Assembly: GCA_045539925.1 (NCBI GenBank)
Contig: JAZQGH010000173.1
Coordinates: forward strand, 1 to 64,000
Source: SFWF01 sp045539925
GTDB taxonomy: Bacteria > Bacillota > Clostridia > Oscillospirales > Acutalibacteraceae
Length of the DNA: 64,000 nucleotides
Direction: 5' to 3'
Shown here: positions 8,616-16,340 of the stretch, in pieces
Numbering within the stretch: position 1 is the stretch's first letter
How the letters are laid out: each line of letters begins with the position of its first letter
Notes under the pieces: generated by a model
The model's database searches: none
Seen by the model: the letters and a program-made list of their open reading frames with translations, nothing else
Told to the model about the DNA's origin: nothing
Translations under genes and position numbers: made by a program

Positions 8616-8920
8616 TCACTCTCCTCCTTTAGGAAATCTTCATACGGCGTATCATTGTTTACAAAGGTATCAAGGATAAGCCTTGCGCCTAATCTGAAAC
8701 CAACCATAAAGCTGTCAAGCTCTGATTCGCATAAGATAATGTCAGAAGCGTTGACAAAGGAAAGAAATGCTTTCTTTTCATCACCGTTCAGCTTATCGGT
8801 CAGGAGAGATTCGTTTTCTGAAAGAATTGTAATCTGTTTCTTCAGATAACTTCCATTCTTGAAACCTCGTGCTTGTGGATCAATGTTACCGTAGTATAAT
8901 TCCTTGATAAAGTTTTTCAT
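8612..8920 (-). CDS. DUF6809-like accessory protein
   Basis: This 102-residue protein begins MKNFIKELYYGNIDPQ and contains FMVGFRLGARLILD, the pattern I associate with DUF6809, a family of unknown function found on mobile elements of Lachnospiraceae and Ruminococcaceae. GGAGG lies 7 bases before the ATG. It leads the three-gene unit ending in tnpV. Confidence 0.75.
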   Translation of the reverse strand: MKNFIKELYYGNIDPQARGFKNGSYLKKQITILSENESLLTDKLNGDEKKAFLSFVNASDIILCESELDSFMVGFRLGARLILDTFVNNDTPYEDFLKEESE

Positions 8921-9052
8921 TTGTAATTCCTCCGATTACACTATTATTGTACAGAGAAATTGAATAAATCACAAATGTGCGAGCGAGAAATGTGTGTGAC
9001 TGCCGATAAAACCTGAATTCTTCATAAGTCCGTTATGAACACTCGCACCAGT

Positions 9053-9156
9053 AATCAAGGCTGTACCGAAATGGTACAGCCTTTTTCGTCTATGTTGTTC
9101 AAGGAAAAAGTGCAGTCGTACTATCATATAAGATGAGGGTTTCAAGATATTCTGTG
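9053..9156 (+). repeat. interspersed repeat A, copy 1 (terminator plus conserved tail)
   Basis: About 100 bases match 13162-13264 at roughly 80 percent by eye: both begin AATCAAGGCTGTACCGAAA, form the same hairpin, continue with CAAGGAAAAAG, then CAGTCG and ACTATCATATA, and end ATTCTGTG. Neither copy contains an evident gene. They look like the same mobile or cassette-end sequence kept next to two different secreted-protein genes. Confidence 0.75.
9059..9086 (+). terminator. intrinsic terminator within repeat A
   Basis: GGCTGTACC and GGTACAGCC form a perfect 9-bp stem with a GAAAT loop, followed by TTTTT. It lies upstream of the LRR lipoprotein gene and would insulate that gene from transcription entering from the left. 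Confidence 0.8.
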
Positions 9157-9200
9157 TATAGTGGTTTACGGCTGTTTTCAATATGGCTATGTACGGCAAG

Positions 9201-9262
9201 CGAAAAGTATCATAATCATTATTTCGGAAATTGGAGCAAAGTGGGAGCAAATTGGAGCTGAC
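9201..9262 (+). repeat. interspersed repeat B, copy 1 (possible cassette boundary)
   Basis: The block GAAAAGTATCATAATCATTA ending in the phased words TTGGAGCAAA and GGGAGCAAATTGGAGC recurs at 14291-14352 and, more diverged, at 11074-11120. The repeat immediately precedes the promoter of the LRR lipoprotein. Confidence 0.6.
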
Positions 9263-9279
9263 AAATAAAAGCTGTTTTC

Positions 9280-9308
9280 TTGACATTTTATATAAAAAGT
9301 AGTAGAAT
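9280..9308 (+). promoter_or_regulatory. sigma-A promoter of the LRR lipoprotein gene
   Basis: TTGACA at 9280-9285 and TAGAAT at 9303-9308 are separated by exactly 17 bases. The start codon is 50 bases downstream, with GGAGG in between. The -35 is a perfect consensus, so expression may be strong. Confidence 0.75.
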
Positions 9309-9358
9309 CGGCATATGAAACAATCCTCTTTACCGATAAAGAAACGGAGGTCAAACTT

Positions 9359-10900
9359 ATGAAAAAACAGCACTTCATTAAAGTTTTGGCTTGTTCAATA
9401 GCTTTTTGTACGGTATTTTCTCTTTGCGGATGCAGTGATTCGGACTCGGATGAATCATCTTCTCAAATAAAAGTATCAACAACGGTCATTTCATCAGATG
9501 TTTCATCAAGCGATTCGAGTGGTATAGTAGAAGAATCGTCATACGAAAAATCAACTGAGGAAAGCACTTTAGAAGAAGTCAGCAAAGAAGAATATAAAGA
9601 TCCCGAATACACTCTTGGCACTATCGTTGCAAGCGGTGACTGCGGCAAAAACGGCAATAACGTAAAGTGGGAGCTTGATGATAAAGGCTTGCTTGTTATC
9701 AGCGGAAGTGGAAAAATGGATGATTATAATTTATACAGTCCATGGTTTATAGAAGAAAAAAGCATAAAAACTGTAATAATTGAAAAAGGCGTGACAAGCA
9801 TTGGACATGATGCGTTCTATAGCTGCAGGAGCCTAACAAACATAACTATCCCTGACAGCGTGACAAGCATTGGAGGGTTTGCTTTCATCTATTGCAAGAG
9901 CCTTACAAGCATAACCATCCCCGACAGCGTGACAAGTATTGGAGATCATGCTTTCAATAGCTGCAAGAGCCTTACAAGCATAACCATCCCCGACAGCGTG
10001 ACAAGCATTGGGGGTCATGCGTTCTCTTGCTGTGAGAGCCTGACAAGCATAAAAATTCCCGACAGCGTGACAAGCATTGGAGAGCAGGCATTCTATAACT
10101 GCACGAGCCTTACAAGCATAACAATTCCCGACAGCGTGACAAGCATTGCATGGAGGGCGTTCGAGGGCTGCACAAGCCTGACAAGCATAACTATCCCTGA
10201 CAGCGTGACAAACATTGGAAAGCAGGCGTTCTATGACTGCACGAGCCTGACAAACATAAACATACCCGACAGCGTGACAAACATTGGAAGGGATGCTTTC
10301 TATAATACTGCATGGTATGATTCACAGCCGGACGGAGTTGTATACGCAGGTAAAGTAGCATACAAACATAATGGAGAAGTGCCTGATAATACGAAAGTTG
10401 TTCTAAAATACGGGACTAAAGGAATTGCCGGCGGTGCGTTCGATGACTGCACGAGCCTGACAAGCATAACCATCCCCGACAGCGTGACAAGCATTGGAGA
10501 TGAGGCGTTTGAAGACTGTACGAGCCTAACAAACATAACCATAGGCAACAGCATTACAAGCATTGGGTGGAAGGCGTTCGAGGGCTGTATAAGCCTGACA
10601 AGTATAACCATACCCGACAGTGTGACAAGCATTGGAAATACTGCGTTCGAAAACTGCACGAGCCTGACAAGTATAACCATACCCGACAGCGTGACAAGCA
10701 TTGGAGATTGGGCGTTCGCAGGCTGCACCAGCCTTACAAGCATCACCATTCCCGACAGCGTGACAAGCATTGAAAAGAGTGCGTTCTATAAATGGACATC
10801 ATCTCAGACAATTAACATAAAAGGAAGAAGCGAAGCGCCGAGCGGGTGGGACAAAGACTGGAACGAAAACTGCGATGCCAAAATAGTCTGGAACGCATGA
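9359..10900 (+). CDS. BspA-type leucine-rich-repeat surface lipoprotein
   Basis: This 513-residue protein has a lipoprotein signal peptide (basic start, hydrophobic stretch, Cys near residue 25 in SLCGC), a Ser/Glu-rich spacer (about 26-85) and about a dozen 23-residue LRR_5 repeats with the consensus IPDSVTSIG..AF..C.SLTS. The array is broken near residues 318-365 by a non-repeat insert. It should sit on the outer face of the membrane. BspA-like proteins in other organisms take part in adhesion, but no ligand can be read here. The gene has its own promoter and terminator, so it is a single-gene unit, flanked by the interspersed repeats A and B. Confidence 0.9.
   Translation: MKKQHFIKVLACSIAFCTVFSLCGCSDSDSDESSSQIKVSTTVISSDVSSSDSSGIVEESSYEKSTEESTLEEVSKEEYKDPEYTLGTIVASGDCGKNGNNVKWELDDKGLLVISGSGKMDDYNLYSPWFIEEKSIKTVIIEKGVTSIGHDAFYSCRSLTNITIPDSVTSIGGFAFIYCKSLTSITIPDSVTSIGDHAFNSCKSLTSITIPDSVTSIGGHAFSCCESLTSIKIPDSVTSIGEQAFYNCTSLTSITIPDSVTSIAWRAFEGCTSLTSITIPDSVTNIGKQAFYDCTSLTNINIPDSVTNIGRDAFYNTAWYDSQPDGVVYAGKVAYKHNGEVPDNTKVVLKYGTKGIAGGAFDDCTSLTSITIPDSVTSIGDEAFEDCTSLTNITIGNSITSIGWKAFEGCISLTSITIPDSVTSIGNTAFENCTSLTSITIPDSVTSIGDWAFAGCTSLTSITIPDSVTSIEKSAFYKWTSSQTINIKGRSEAPSGWDKDWNENCDAKIVWNA
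9785..10790 (+). repeat. 69-bp tandem coding repeats of the LRR protein
   Basis: Near-identical 69-base units (centred on CCCGACAGCGTGACAAGCAT) encode the 23-residue LRRs. High nucleotide identity between units, with variation confined to the codons before AF..C, suggests recent expansion by recombination or slippage. The number of units may therefore differ between strains. The open frames that the repeats create on the minus strand are artefacts. Confidence 0.9.
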
Positions 10901-10918
10901 CACAATAAACTAACAACA

Positions 10919-10957
10919 AAGGATACCACTATCACAATGATAGTAGGTGTCCTTTTA
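10919..10957 (+). terminator. intrinsic terminator of the LRR gene
   Basis: AAAGGATACC.ACTATCA pairs with TGATAGT.AGGTGTCCTTT around a CAA loop, with a short T-run. A related hairpin with similar stem sequence lies at 14379-14414, another sign of duplicated flanking modules. Confidence 0.7.
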
Positions 10958-10982
10958 CTATTTCATACAGGAGGTGAACAGC

Positions 10983-11054
10983 ATGGAGATGATACTCTTT
11001 ACAACAGGCTTTGCAGTAACACTTGCTACTGTATTGATTAGACAGTTTAGTTGA
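10983..11054 (+). CDS. possible 23-residue hydrophobic peptide
   Basis: An ATG preceded by a near-perfect ribosome site (AGGAGGTG, 6-base spacing) opens a 24-codon frame encoding MEMILFTTGFAVTLATVL plus IRQFS, a single membrane-spanning length. Size and shape recall small membrane peptides such as type I toxins or holin-like toxins, but no antisense RNA was identified. The ribosome site is the main evidence. Confidence 0.35.
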   Translation: MEMILFTTGFAVTLATVLIRQFS

Positions 11055-11073
11055 TGCCTGACATTATCCCTGA

Positions 11074-11120
11074 AATAATGATCATTTTTTGCTTTTGGAA
11101 CAAAAATGGAACAAATTTGC
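11074..11120 (+). repeat. diverged copy of repeat B
   Basis: AATAATGATCATTTTT followed by TTGGAACAAA and TGGAACAAATTTGC resembles the core of repeat B at 9201 and 14291 (the phased GGARCAAA words). The match is weaker than between the other two copies. Confidence 0.35.
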
Positions 11121-11250
11121 AGTTCATAGTGTTCCGAAAAAACAGTAATTGTCCGGAAACCTATATGAATCAAGCAAAAGCACGATCCTCATTTTCATGT
11201 TCGATTCCGTTCACAATAGACCTTCAAGTACCGTCACTCGCAGTGCGTGA

Positions 11251-11290
11251 CCGCACAGGACTATTTTTTATAGTTCTGTGCGGTTTTTTT
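11251..11290 (+). terminator. strong intrinsic terminator
   Basis: CCGCACAGGACTAT pairs with ATAGTTCTGTGCGG (one G-U) around TTTT and is followed by TTTTTTT. It lies in a gene-free stretch between the LRR gene and the next secreted-protein gene, isolating that gene's promoter. Confidence 0.88.
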
Positions 11291-11465
11291 GCCTATAAAA
11301 AGCTATATCTTCTTTCGGCAGGTATTACTTCTGTGGTCAGACACAATTTATCCCATGCAGTTGCTGCATATAATTTTTCAGGTGCAAAAAAATTGTGCAA
11401 TCTGCTGTTGACTACATAATATTTTTGGGCACCTGTACAAAGTTGGGATAGATTTCAAAAACATC

Positions 11466-11494
11466 TTGACAGTCTCTTGATTATGTGCTATATT
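11466..11494 (+). promoter_or_regulatory. sigma-A promoter of the secreted 494-residue protein
   Basis: TTGACA at 11466-11471 and TATATT at 11489-11494 are 17 bases apart. The 5' leader is about 65 bases and ends in CAGGAGG before the ATG at 11565. Confidence 0.8.
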
Positions 11495-11564
11495 AAAGGC
11501 ACAACAAGTTAAGCATTTAAATCGTTAACCCGATAAATACGAATTCAGCCAGGAGGTATACATT

Positions 11565-13049
11565 ATGAAAACGAAAAACTTGAAAACAAAGATAATTGCA
11601 CTTTCCATGTCTGTTATAACGGCTTGTTCCGTTGGTATGATGGCAGTCACTCCGGCAAGTGCTGCAAGCATTCATACAGGAGACAGTGACTTTGATGCCA
11701 TCTATAACAGCTATTATCAGGGCGGTATGGGCATTATCCGCGAGTTTGTGCCCGGCGGTCAGGCAATTACAGGTATCATCGATTCTTTGGTAGGCTCCTT
11801 TACGGATCAGGGACCCTCTCTATCCGACATCAGAGAGGATTTGTCCGATTTTCGTAAAGATGTTTCCAGACAGTTTGATGAGATAAAAGAGGAACTCAAA
11901 AACATACAAGAACAGCTTATATCATCCGAAACAGCTATTAGGGATGATATCGAGAAGCAAGCTCACCTGATCGAGCAGCAGGTTGTCGCCCAAACGGTGA
12001 TTGCCGGTAAAGGTGCAGGCTTTGATGATCTGATGACAGCTCTGAAGGAAACAGATCGTCAGATCAATGACATCAGTAATGATAATACACTTAGCGACAA
12101 TGAAAAAGCTGTTCAGATTGCGATGCTGCTGGGTAGGAACGACAAGTGGAACAGTAAGGATAATCTCTACTTCAGCTATATGAGTTTTCTGAATACGCTG
12201 ACAAGCTCGACATTTTGTGCAACAGGCGACCATGACATTTTCTACTATATCTACCAATCAAATATCCCGTATTCTGCCTTTACATGGGATGCCAAACAGC
12301 TTTCAAAACCTTATATTGAACGTCTGATGCAGTTGGGTGTCTATACCTACAGTATTACAGCGGAATGTCTTGAGGCTGCTCATCGAGTTGCGAGTTTTAC
12401 GAAAGAGGATGTCGCTAATCTGAGTGAAGATGAAGTTTATCATTACCATGAGGTCAAATCTCTTAAAAGTATCGTAGACAATACTTTTGTAGCTCTTAAT
12501 AAAAAGGTATTCGATACCTCTGATCCGAACAGTATCGCTGCTCACCTGAAGAGCTTCAATGATATCAACGACCGTATTTTTATCAAGAATGGTACTGTCA
12601 ATATTCCTCTCAATGCATCCATTGCAATAGATTCAAAACACCTTCATGGAGATGAATATGGAGTCTTCAACTACATCTATCCGGAAGGCGGAAAAACAAT
12701 CCTCAATCATCTGAAAAGCAGCAGCCCGCTTTCTTTTGATGATATAAATTACCTGGCTTCTTATGTCAAGTTATTTTACCCCGGCAAGTCCATGGCAGAT
12801 TATCTTATGATGGTAGGATTTGATAATGAGAATCTCCGCAATGTTCATTGGCGTAAGCACCAACTGTATTTAATGACAGACAATGCATATACAGAATATT
12901 CCGGAGATTCCGTCAAACTCGTTTACTCAGGCATTGACGTTCATAACAGTCTTGTAGAAAACCAACATGTCACTTCATCTGTTAGTATAGGCGAATACGG
13001 ACATCTTGGAACTGACTATGTGATGTTCTTTATTGCAGACAAGAGCTGA
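11565..13049 (+). CDS. secreted protein of unknown function with amphipathic-helix N-terminus
   Basis: This 494-residue protein has a Sec signal peptide (basic start, hydrophobic core, VTPASAAS cleavage region near residue 34). Next comes a Gly/Ile-rich segment (IIREFVPGGQAITGIIDSLV) and a long heptad-like helical stretch at about 85-140. The remainder is mixed alpha/beta with many Tyr and Asn residues and no repeats. A hydrophobic segment followed by long helices resembles helical pore-forming toxins, but I see no diagnostic motif, so this is only a suggestion. It has its own promoter and sits between interspersed repeats, with the pseudogenes downstream apparently belonging to the same accessory block. 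Confidence 0.75.
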   Translation: MKTKNLKTKIIALSMSVITACSVGMMAVTPASAASIHTGDSDFDAIYNSYYQGGMGIIREFVPGGQAITGIIDSLVGSFTDQGPSLSDIREDLSDFRKDVSRQFDEIKEELKNIQEQLISSETAIRDDIEKQAHLIEQQVVAQTVIAGKGAGFDDLMTALKETDRQINDISNDNTLSDNEKAVQIAMLLGRNDKWNSKDNLYFSYMSFLNTLTSSTFCATGDHDIFYYIYQSNIPYSAFTWDAKQLSKPYIERLMQLGVYTYSITAECLEAAHRVASFTKEDVANLSEDEVYHYHEVKSLKSIVDNTFVALNKKVFDTSDPNSIAAHLKSFNDINDRIFIKNGTVNIPLNASIAIDSKHLHGDEYGVFNYIYPEGGKTILNHLKSSSPLSFDDINYLASYVKLFYPGKSMADYLMMVGFDNENLRNVHWRKHQLYLMTDNAYTEYSGDSVKLVYSGIDVHNSLVENQHVTSSVSIGEYGHLGTDYVMFFIADKS

Positions 13050-13161
13050 CACAGAAATAAAATCAGATAAATTCATTGACCCCAAAAAAGGAGAGTTTAT
13101 CTCAAAGAATAATAAATCAGAACACTGACAAAAAATATCTTTTTTGTACTGTGTTGAAAGC

Positions 13162-13264
13162 AATCAAGGCTGTACCGAAAGGTGCAGCTTTTTTCGTGTA
13201 TGGCGATCAAGGAAAAAGCGCAGTCGGACTATCATATATGGTGAGAGTTTTGAAAAATTCTGTG
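13162..13264 (+). repeat. interspersed repeat A, copy 2
   Basis: This is the counterpart of 9053-9156. The hairpin here is slightly degraded (GGTGCAGC against GCTGTACC, still pairing through one G-U) and has a GAAA tetraloop. It follows the secreted-protein gene by about 110 bases. Confidence 0.75.
13168..13194 (+). terminator. intrinsic terminator of the secreted-protein gene
   Basis: GCTGTACC, GAAA and GGTGCAGC form an 8-bp stem with a tetraloop, then TTTTTT. It is the first good terminator after the gene ending at 13049. Confidence 0.72.
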
Positions 13265-13510
13265 CGTTTTTTTCATATTCTGTGCGTTTTTTGCATATAT
13301 TTGCATATAAGGGTTATTATTAACAGCTGATAAGATTATTTGTTTTATACAAGAAATCTCAAAAAATTTAAAAATTGTACTTTACTGTTGATAACGATTG
13401 TGATACTATGTTATCATTTATCTATAGAGATCATACTGTGAATTAATTGGAAACAGAGAAAGCTCAGTCGCCCGGGGCGGATTTTGCAGAATTTTAAGAG
13501 CTATCACACA

Positions 13511-13660
13511 ATGTATGTGACCGATGTAGGAGATTATAACAACAAAGGCACTCTTAAACTGACATATCACTCTTCTGATACAAAGGATAGAACATTGTCA
13601 TCTATCTGTGCAAGATGCAACAGTTCTGATTACAGGATAAGGCTTTACAAAATACTCTGA
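13511..13660 (+). pseudogene. fragment of a gene (49 codons), probably a remnant
   Basis: The open frame MYVTDVGDYNNKGTLKLTYH and onwards ends LYKIL and continues upstream in frame without a start or ribosome site. Its composition is protein-like (DYNNKGTLKLTYHSSD), so it looks like the C-terminal remnant of a larger protein whose 5' part is gone. It lies just upstream of another broken gene. Confidence 0.45.
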
Positions 13661-13669
13661 CACGAAAGG

Positions 13670-14230
13670 ATGATCGTTATAAAGAAATCAAAAATCGCTG
13701 TTGTCATTGGTATTGCGGCTGTAGTTACAGCTGTATCCTCAGTGGGTGCAATTACAATTTCCGCACATCTTAACAATGGCGAACCACCTACGGTATAGGA
13801 CGAAGCCGTTTCAGGTTATGTTCAAAGCTATGTTCCAACGGAGAAAGACGCAATACGCAGTGATATTAAAAAAGAACTCAGTGAAAAGAAAAGTAAATTA
13901 TATCAGGAAATGATTGCCAACGGCAAGGACAGCAAGGACGCAGCTTTTGATTCCGGTGAATAATTGCTTGTTGAACAGATTAATGAGGTTGGCAATATCC
14001 ATAAAAAGTATAACAGGCTTGATAAAGATTTTACCTTCAGCAACGTTGATGACAACATAACAGGTATGAAGACTGCCTGTGACATTCTTAACAGTGCAGA
14101 GAAAATTACCGCAAAAGAAACGGTAATTCTCGAAATGTATCTTGAAGAAAACTACTATATACTTCCGGATATTGAAGGTCAGCAGGAATTGATGAAAGAA
14201 ATCGAGAATACCGTGAAGCTACCGTTCTAA
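13670..14230 (+). pseudogene. broken gene for a small secreted or anchored protein with two in-frame stops
   Basis: One reading frame runs from 13670 to 14230. It encodes a basic start and hydrophobic signal or anchor segment (KSKIAVVIGIAAVVTAV), then a Lys/Glu-rich helical region ending NTVKLPF. It is interrupted by TAG at 13796-13798 and by TAA after DAAFDSGE at 13960-13962. Each stop could come from a Gln codon by one C-to-T change. The spacing from AAAGGA also fits an original start at the present ATA (13679). Several substitutions in one frame point to a decaying gene; suppression of both stops is less likely. Confidence 0.7.
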
Positions 14231-14290
14231 CCGACATTTCCTAATCTGATCATTATGATGGCTACTGTTTTCAAGTTGGTTATGTTCTGT

Positions 14291-14352
14291 AAGAGAAAAG
14301 TATCAAAATTATTATTTCGAAAATTGGAGCAAAGTGAGAGCGAGATGGAGCT
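14291..14352 (+). repeat. interspersed repeat B, copy 2
   Basis: GAAAAGTATCAAAATTATTA and the following TTGGAGCAAAGTGAGAGC match repeat B at 9201-9262. It marks the right end of the accessory block and is followed by a hairpin like that after the LRR gene. Confidence 0.6.
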
Positions 14353-14378
14353 AAAAAACTAATAATTCAATTTTATGA

Positions 14379-14414
14379 ACATCTGCTGTCACAACGATAG
14401 CAGGTGTCCCTTTC
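14379..14414 (+). terminator. hairpin related to the LRR-gene terminator
   Basis: ACATCTGCTGTC pairs with GATAGCAGGTGT around a 4-base loop, followed by a CCTTTCTTTT run. Stem and loop resemble 10919-10957. Confidence 0.55.
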
Positions 14415-14517
14415 TTTTGATGATATATTGAATGATGAACTCCTGATGCCGACCTCTGTGAAGAAGAAATCATCAAGGTGAAAATGGAAAACAGCGTGGA
14501 AAATGCAGAAGATTAGT

Positions 14518-15825
14518 TTACTGATTATGAGGTAGTTTCTCTTTCATTTTTAGCGATACCCTGAATTGTTCAGCTTCCGGGTAATCAAAAAATTCAACAG
14601 TTTTGTCGTAATTCTTGCGAACAACCTGTTTGATTTCTTCCAGTGTAACATTAAAAAATTCTCTTCTTTGGTTTACCATATTAACTTTTCTGTTTTCAAA
14701 AGCTTTATGCAGTGCATTTTCGAGTCTTGGCGCATCATCTGTAAAAATCATAGCATGAACATCAAATTCAAACGGAACTGACGCATCACCAAGTTCGTCA
14801 ACTCTTTCTTGAGGATCTAGACGTCGTGTCATACCTATTTTGTAGACATTTTCTCCAAAAGCTCCTATGTTTGAAATAACATATACATAACCGGCTCTTT
14901 TATTAGCTTCACGATAGTCTACGTCTTTGATTGCCTTATTAGTATCCGCAATTTTGTTTTCTAACTCAAGCTTTTTATCAAGCAGTTCTTGGGAATCGGG
15001 CGTTCCTTCGAGCTGCTTGATAATTTTTGTTAATGCGTTTTGGTAATGAGATTGTTCCTTTTCTAATTTTTTTCTTGCTTCTTCAATTTCCTTTTGCAGT
15101 TTGGCTTCTTCTCTCATGCGGGCACGAAGTTCTTTTTCCTTTTCTTTTTCCTCCTGCTTTTTCTGGGCATATTCAAATGCCAAAGTCAATTCCGAAAGCT
15201 TTAGTTGTTTGTATGTATCTGAAATAGCTACACCCATCATTGATCCAAGCTTACTTATGGCATCTGCAGAAGAATTAATACGTTTAACAGAAGCATCATA
15301 GTTGTTATATTTCACTCTATCCACCAACTCATCACACTCACTGTTAAATGCTCTGAGCAACAGCTTCTGCATATCTTTTACCATTTTTTTGCCCTGAGTT
15401 AAACTTCCGTTTACAGTCCAGTTGTTGTATCCAGTGACTGCGGTACCTTGTTTAATTGTCTCTTTTTGTTTCGCACGAATTTTATTAAGTTCCGACTTGT
15501 ATGCTTCAGCATTTGCAAAAATGTACTTTGGCTTATATAAACCGAATGATTCAAACATGATAGTTTCATCAAGAGAGAATATTTCCGATCTTTTTTTCAT
15601 TATTTCGTTTTCCAACTGTTTTTTATTAAAATTATATTGATTGGTATCCGCAATAAGACTATTTATTTGTTGCTCTTTTGACTGTACAACGGATTGAAGC
15701 TCATTGATCTGTTTGTTTAGTTTTTCAATTTCCTTTTGTTCTGGAGACATCATAGTTTCAAGCTGAGCGATTCGTTCTTTAAGCTGTTTATTCTCATTTG
15801 ACTTAAATACGTCCATTAAGCCCAT
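14518..15825 (-). CDS. DUF4041 / T5orf172 (GIY-YIG-like) coiled-coil protein
   Basis: This 435-residue protein begins with a coiled coil (about 10-75), followed by a DUF4041-type central region (FESFGLYKPKYIFANAEAYK, NSECDELVDRVKYNN). A second long charged coiled coil spans about 215-300, and a C-terminal T5orf172/MUG113 domain follows (AGYVYVISNIGAFGENVYKI, then GMTRRLDPQERVDELGDASV), a diverged GIY-YIG nuclease fold. The start at ATG 15825 has GGGAAGG 8 bases upstream; a GTG at 15834 is an alternative. Such proteins occur in phages and as stand-alone chromosomal genes. A nucleic-acid role is likely but not demonstrated; defence or phage takeover are both possible. Confidence 0.8.
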   Translation of the reverse strand: MGLMDVFKSNENKQLKERIAQLETMMSPEQKEIEKLNKQINELQSVVQSKEQQINSLIADTNQYNFNKKQLENEIMKKRSEIFSLDETIMFESFGLYKPKYIFANAEAYKSELNKIRAKQKETIKQGTAVTGYNNWTVNGSLTQGKKMVKDMQKLLLRAFNSECDELVDRVKYNNYDASVKRINSSADAISKLGSMMGVAISDTYKQLKLSELTLAFEYAQKKQEEKEKEKELRARMREEAKLQKEIEEARKKLEKEQSHYQNALTKIIKQLEGTPDSQELLDKKLELENKIADTNKAIKDVDYREANKRAGYVYVISNIGAFGENVYKIGMTRRLDPQERVDELGDASVPFEFDVHAMIFTDDAPRLENALHKAFENRKVNMVNQRREFFNVTLEEIKQVVRKNYDKTVEFFDYPEAEQFRVSLKMKEKLPHNQ

Positions 15826-16258
15826 TATTAACACCTTCCCTTTTAATTATTTACATATTTTAGTATCTTTGTCAGGCTATCAGCATATTCAACCATTTTC
15901 CGCTTTTCTTCTATTTTAATAATGAAATATCATCCAGAATATATTTCGGGATGATAAAGATGAATTATAATCAACACGCTGACGTCCGTAACACAGCACG
16001 GAAAACACTTAGTGTGAATCAATTATATATTAATAATCTACAATTATCAACGTTCTTTACTTATTTATTGATCAATTTTCCACAGAATTAAAAAATATTG
16101 TTAATAATCTATTGCGTTTTGTTGCAGATTAGTGTAAGAAGATAGGCGTATAATCAACTGATTATATAACCGTACAGATATAAAGAAAGATTACTCCAAC
16201 GATAGTACGCTCAATCACCTTGTATCTCAAATTTTGACAGAAAAAATTCTATAATCAA
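15826..16258. other. gene-free region upstream of serC
   Basis: About 430 A/T-rich bases without a convincing gene. ATCATCC / GGATGAT with a 13-base loop lies at 15929-15955. I searched by eye for a T-box (specifier loop plus TGGN tail) that might control serC-serA and did not see one. Confidence 0.4.
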
Positions 16259-16287
16259 TTGACTTATCGCAAATTTTGCTCTATAAT
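16259..16287 (+). promoter_or_regulatory. promoter of serC
   Basis: TTGACT at 16259-16264 and TATAAT at 16282-16287 are 17 bases apart, about 54 bases before the chosen serC start. Confidence 0.75.
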
Positions 16288-16340
16288 TAAAGCGTATCGC
16301 ATATAATGAGAATACAAAATTTAATATGGAGGCAATGAAA

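Noticed and set aside
8969..9373. 134-codon minus-strand frame upstream of the LRR gene
   Set aside because: It spans a terminator, repeat A, repeat B and the LRR promoter; not a gene.
9833..10770. Long minus-strand open frames through the LRR gene
   Set aside because: They only mirror the 69-bp coding repeat; no ribosome sites, and the plus-strand protein has a signal peptide, promoter and clear repeats.
13076..13330. 84-codon plus-strand frame after the secreted protein
   Set aside because: It runs through repeat A and its terminator, lacks a ribosome site, and the matching region at 9053 does not keep the frame.
16020..16340. T-box or riboswitch control of serC-serA
   Set aside because: No specifier loop, T-box word or strong leader terminator was seen; the promoter lies only about 54 bases from the start.
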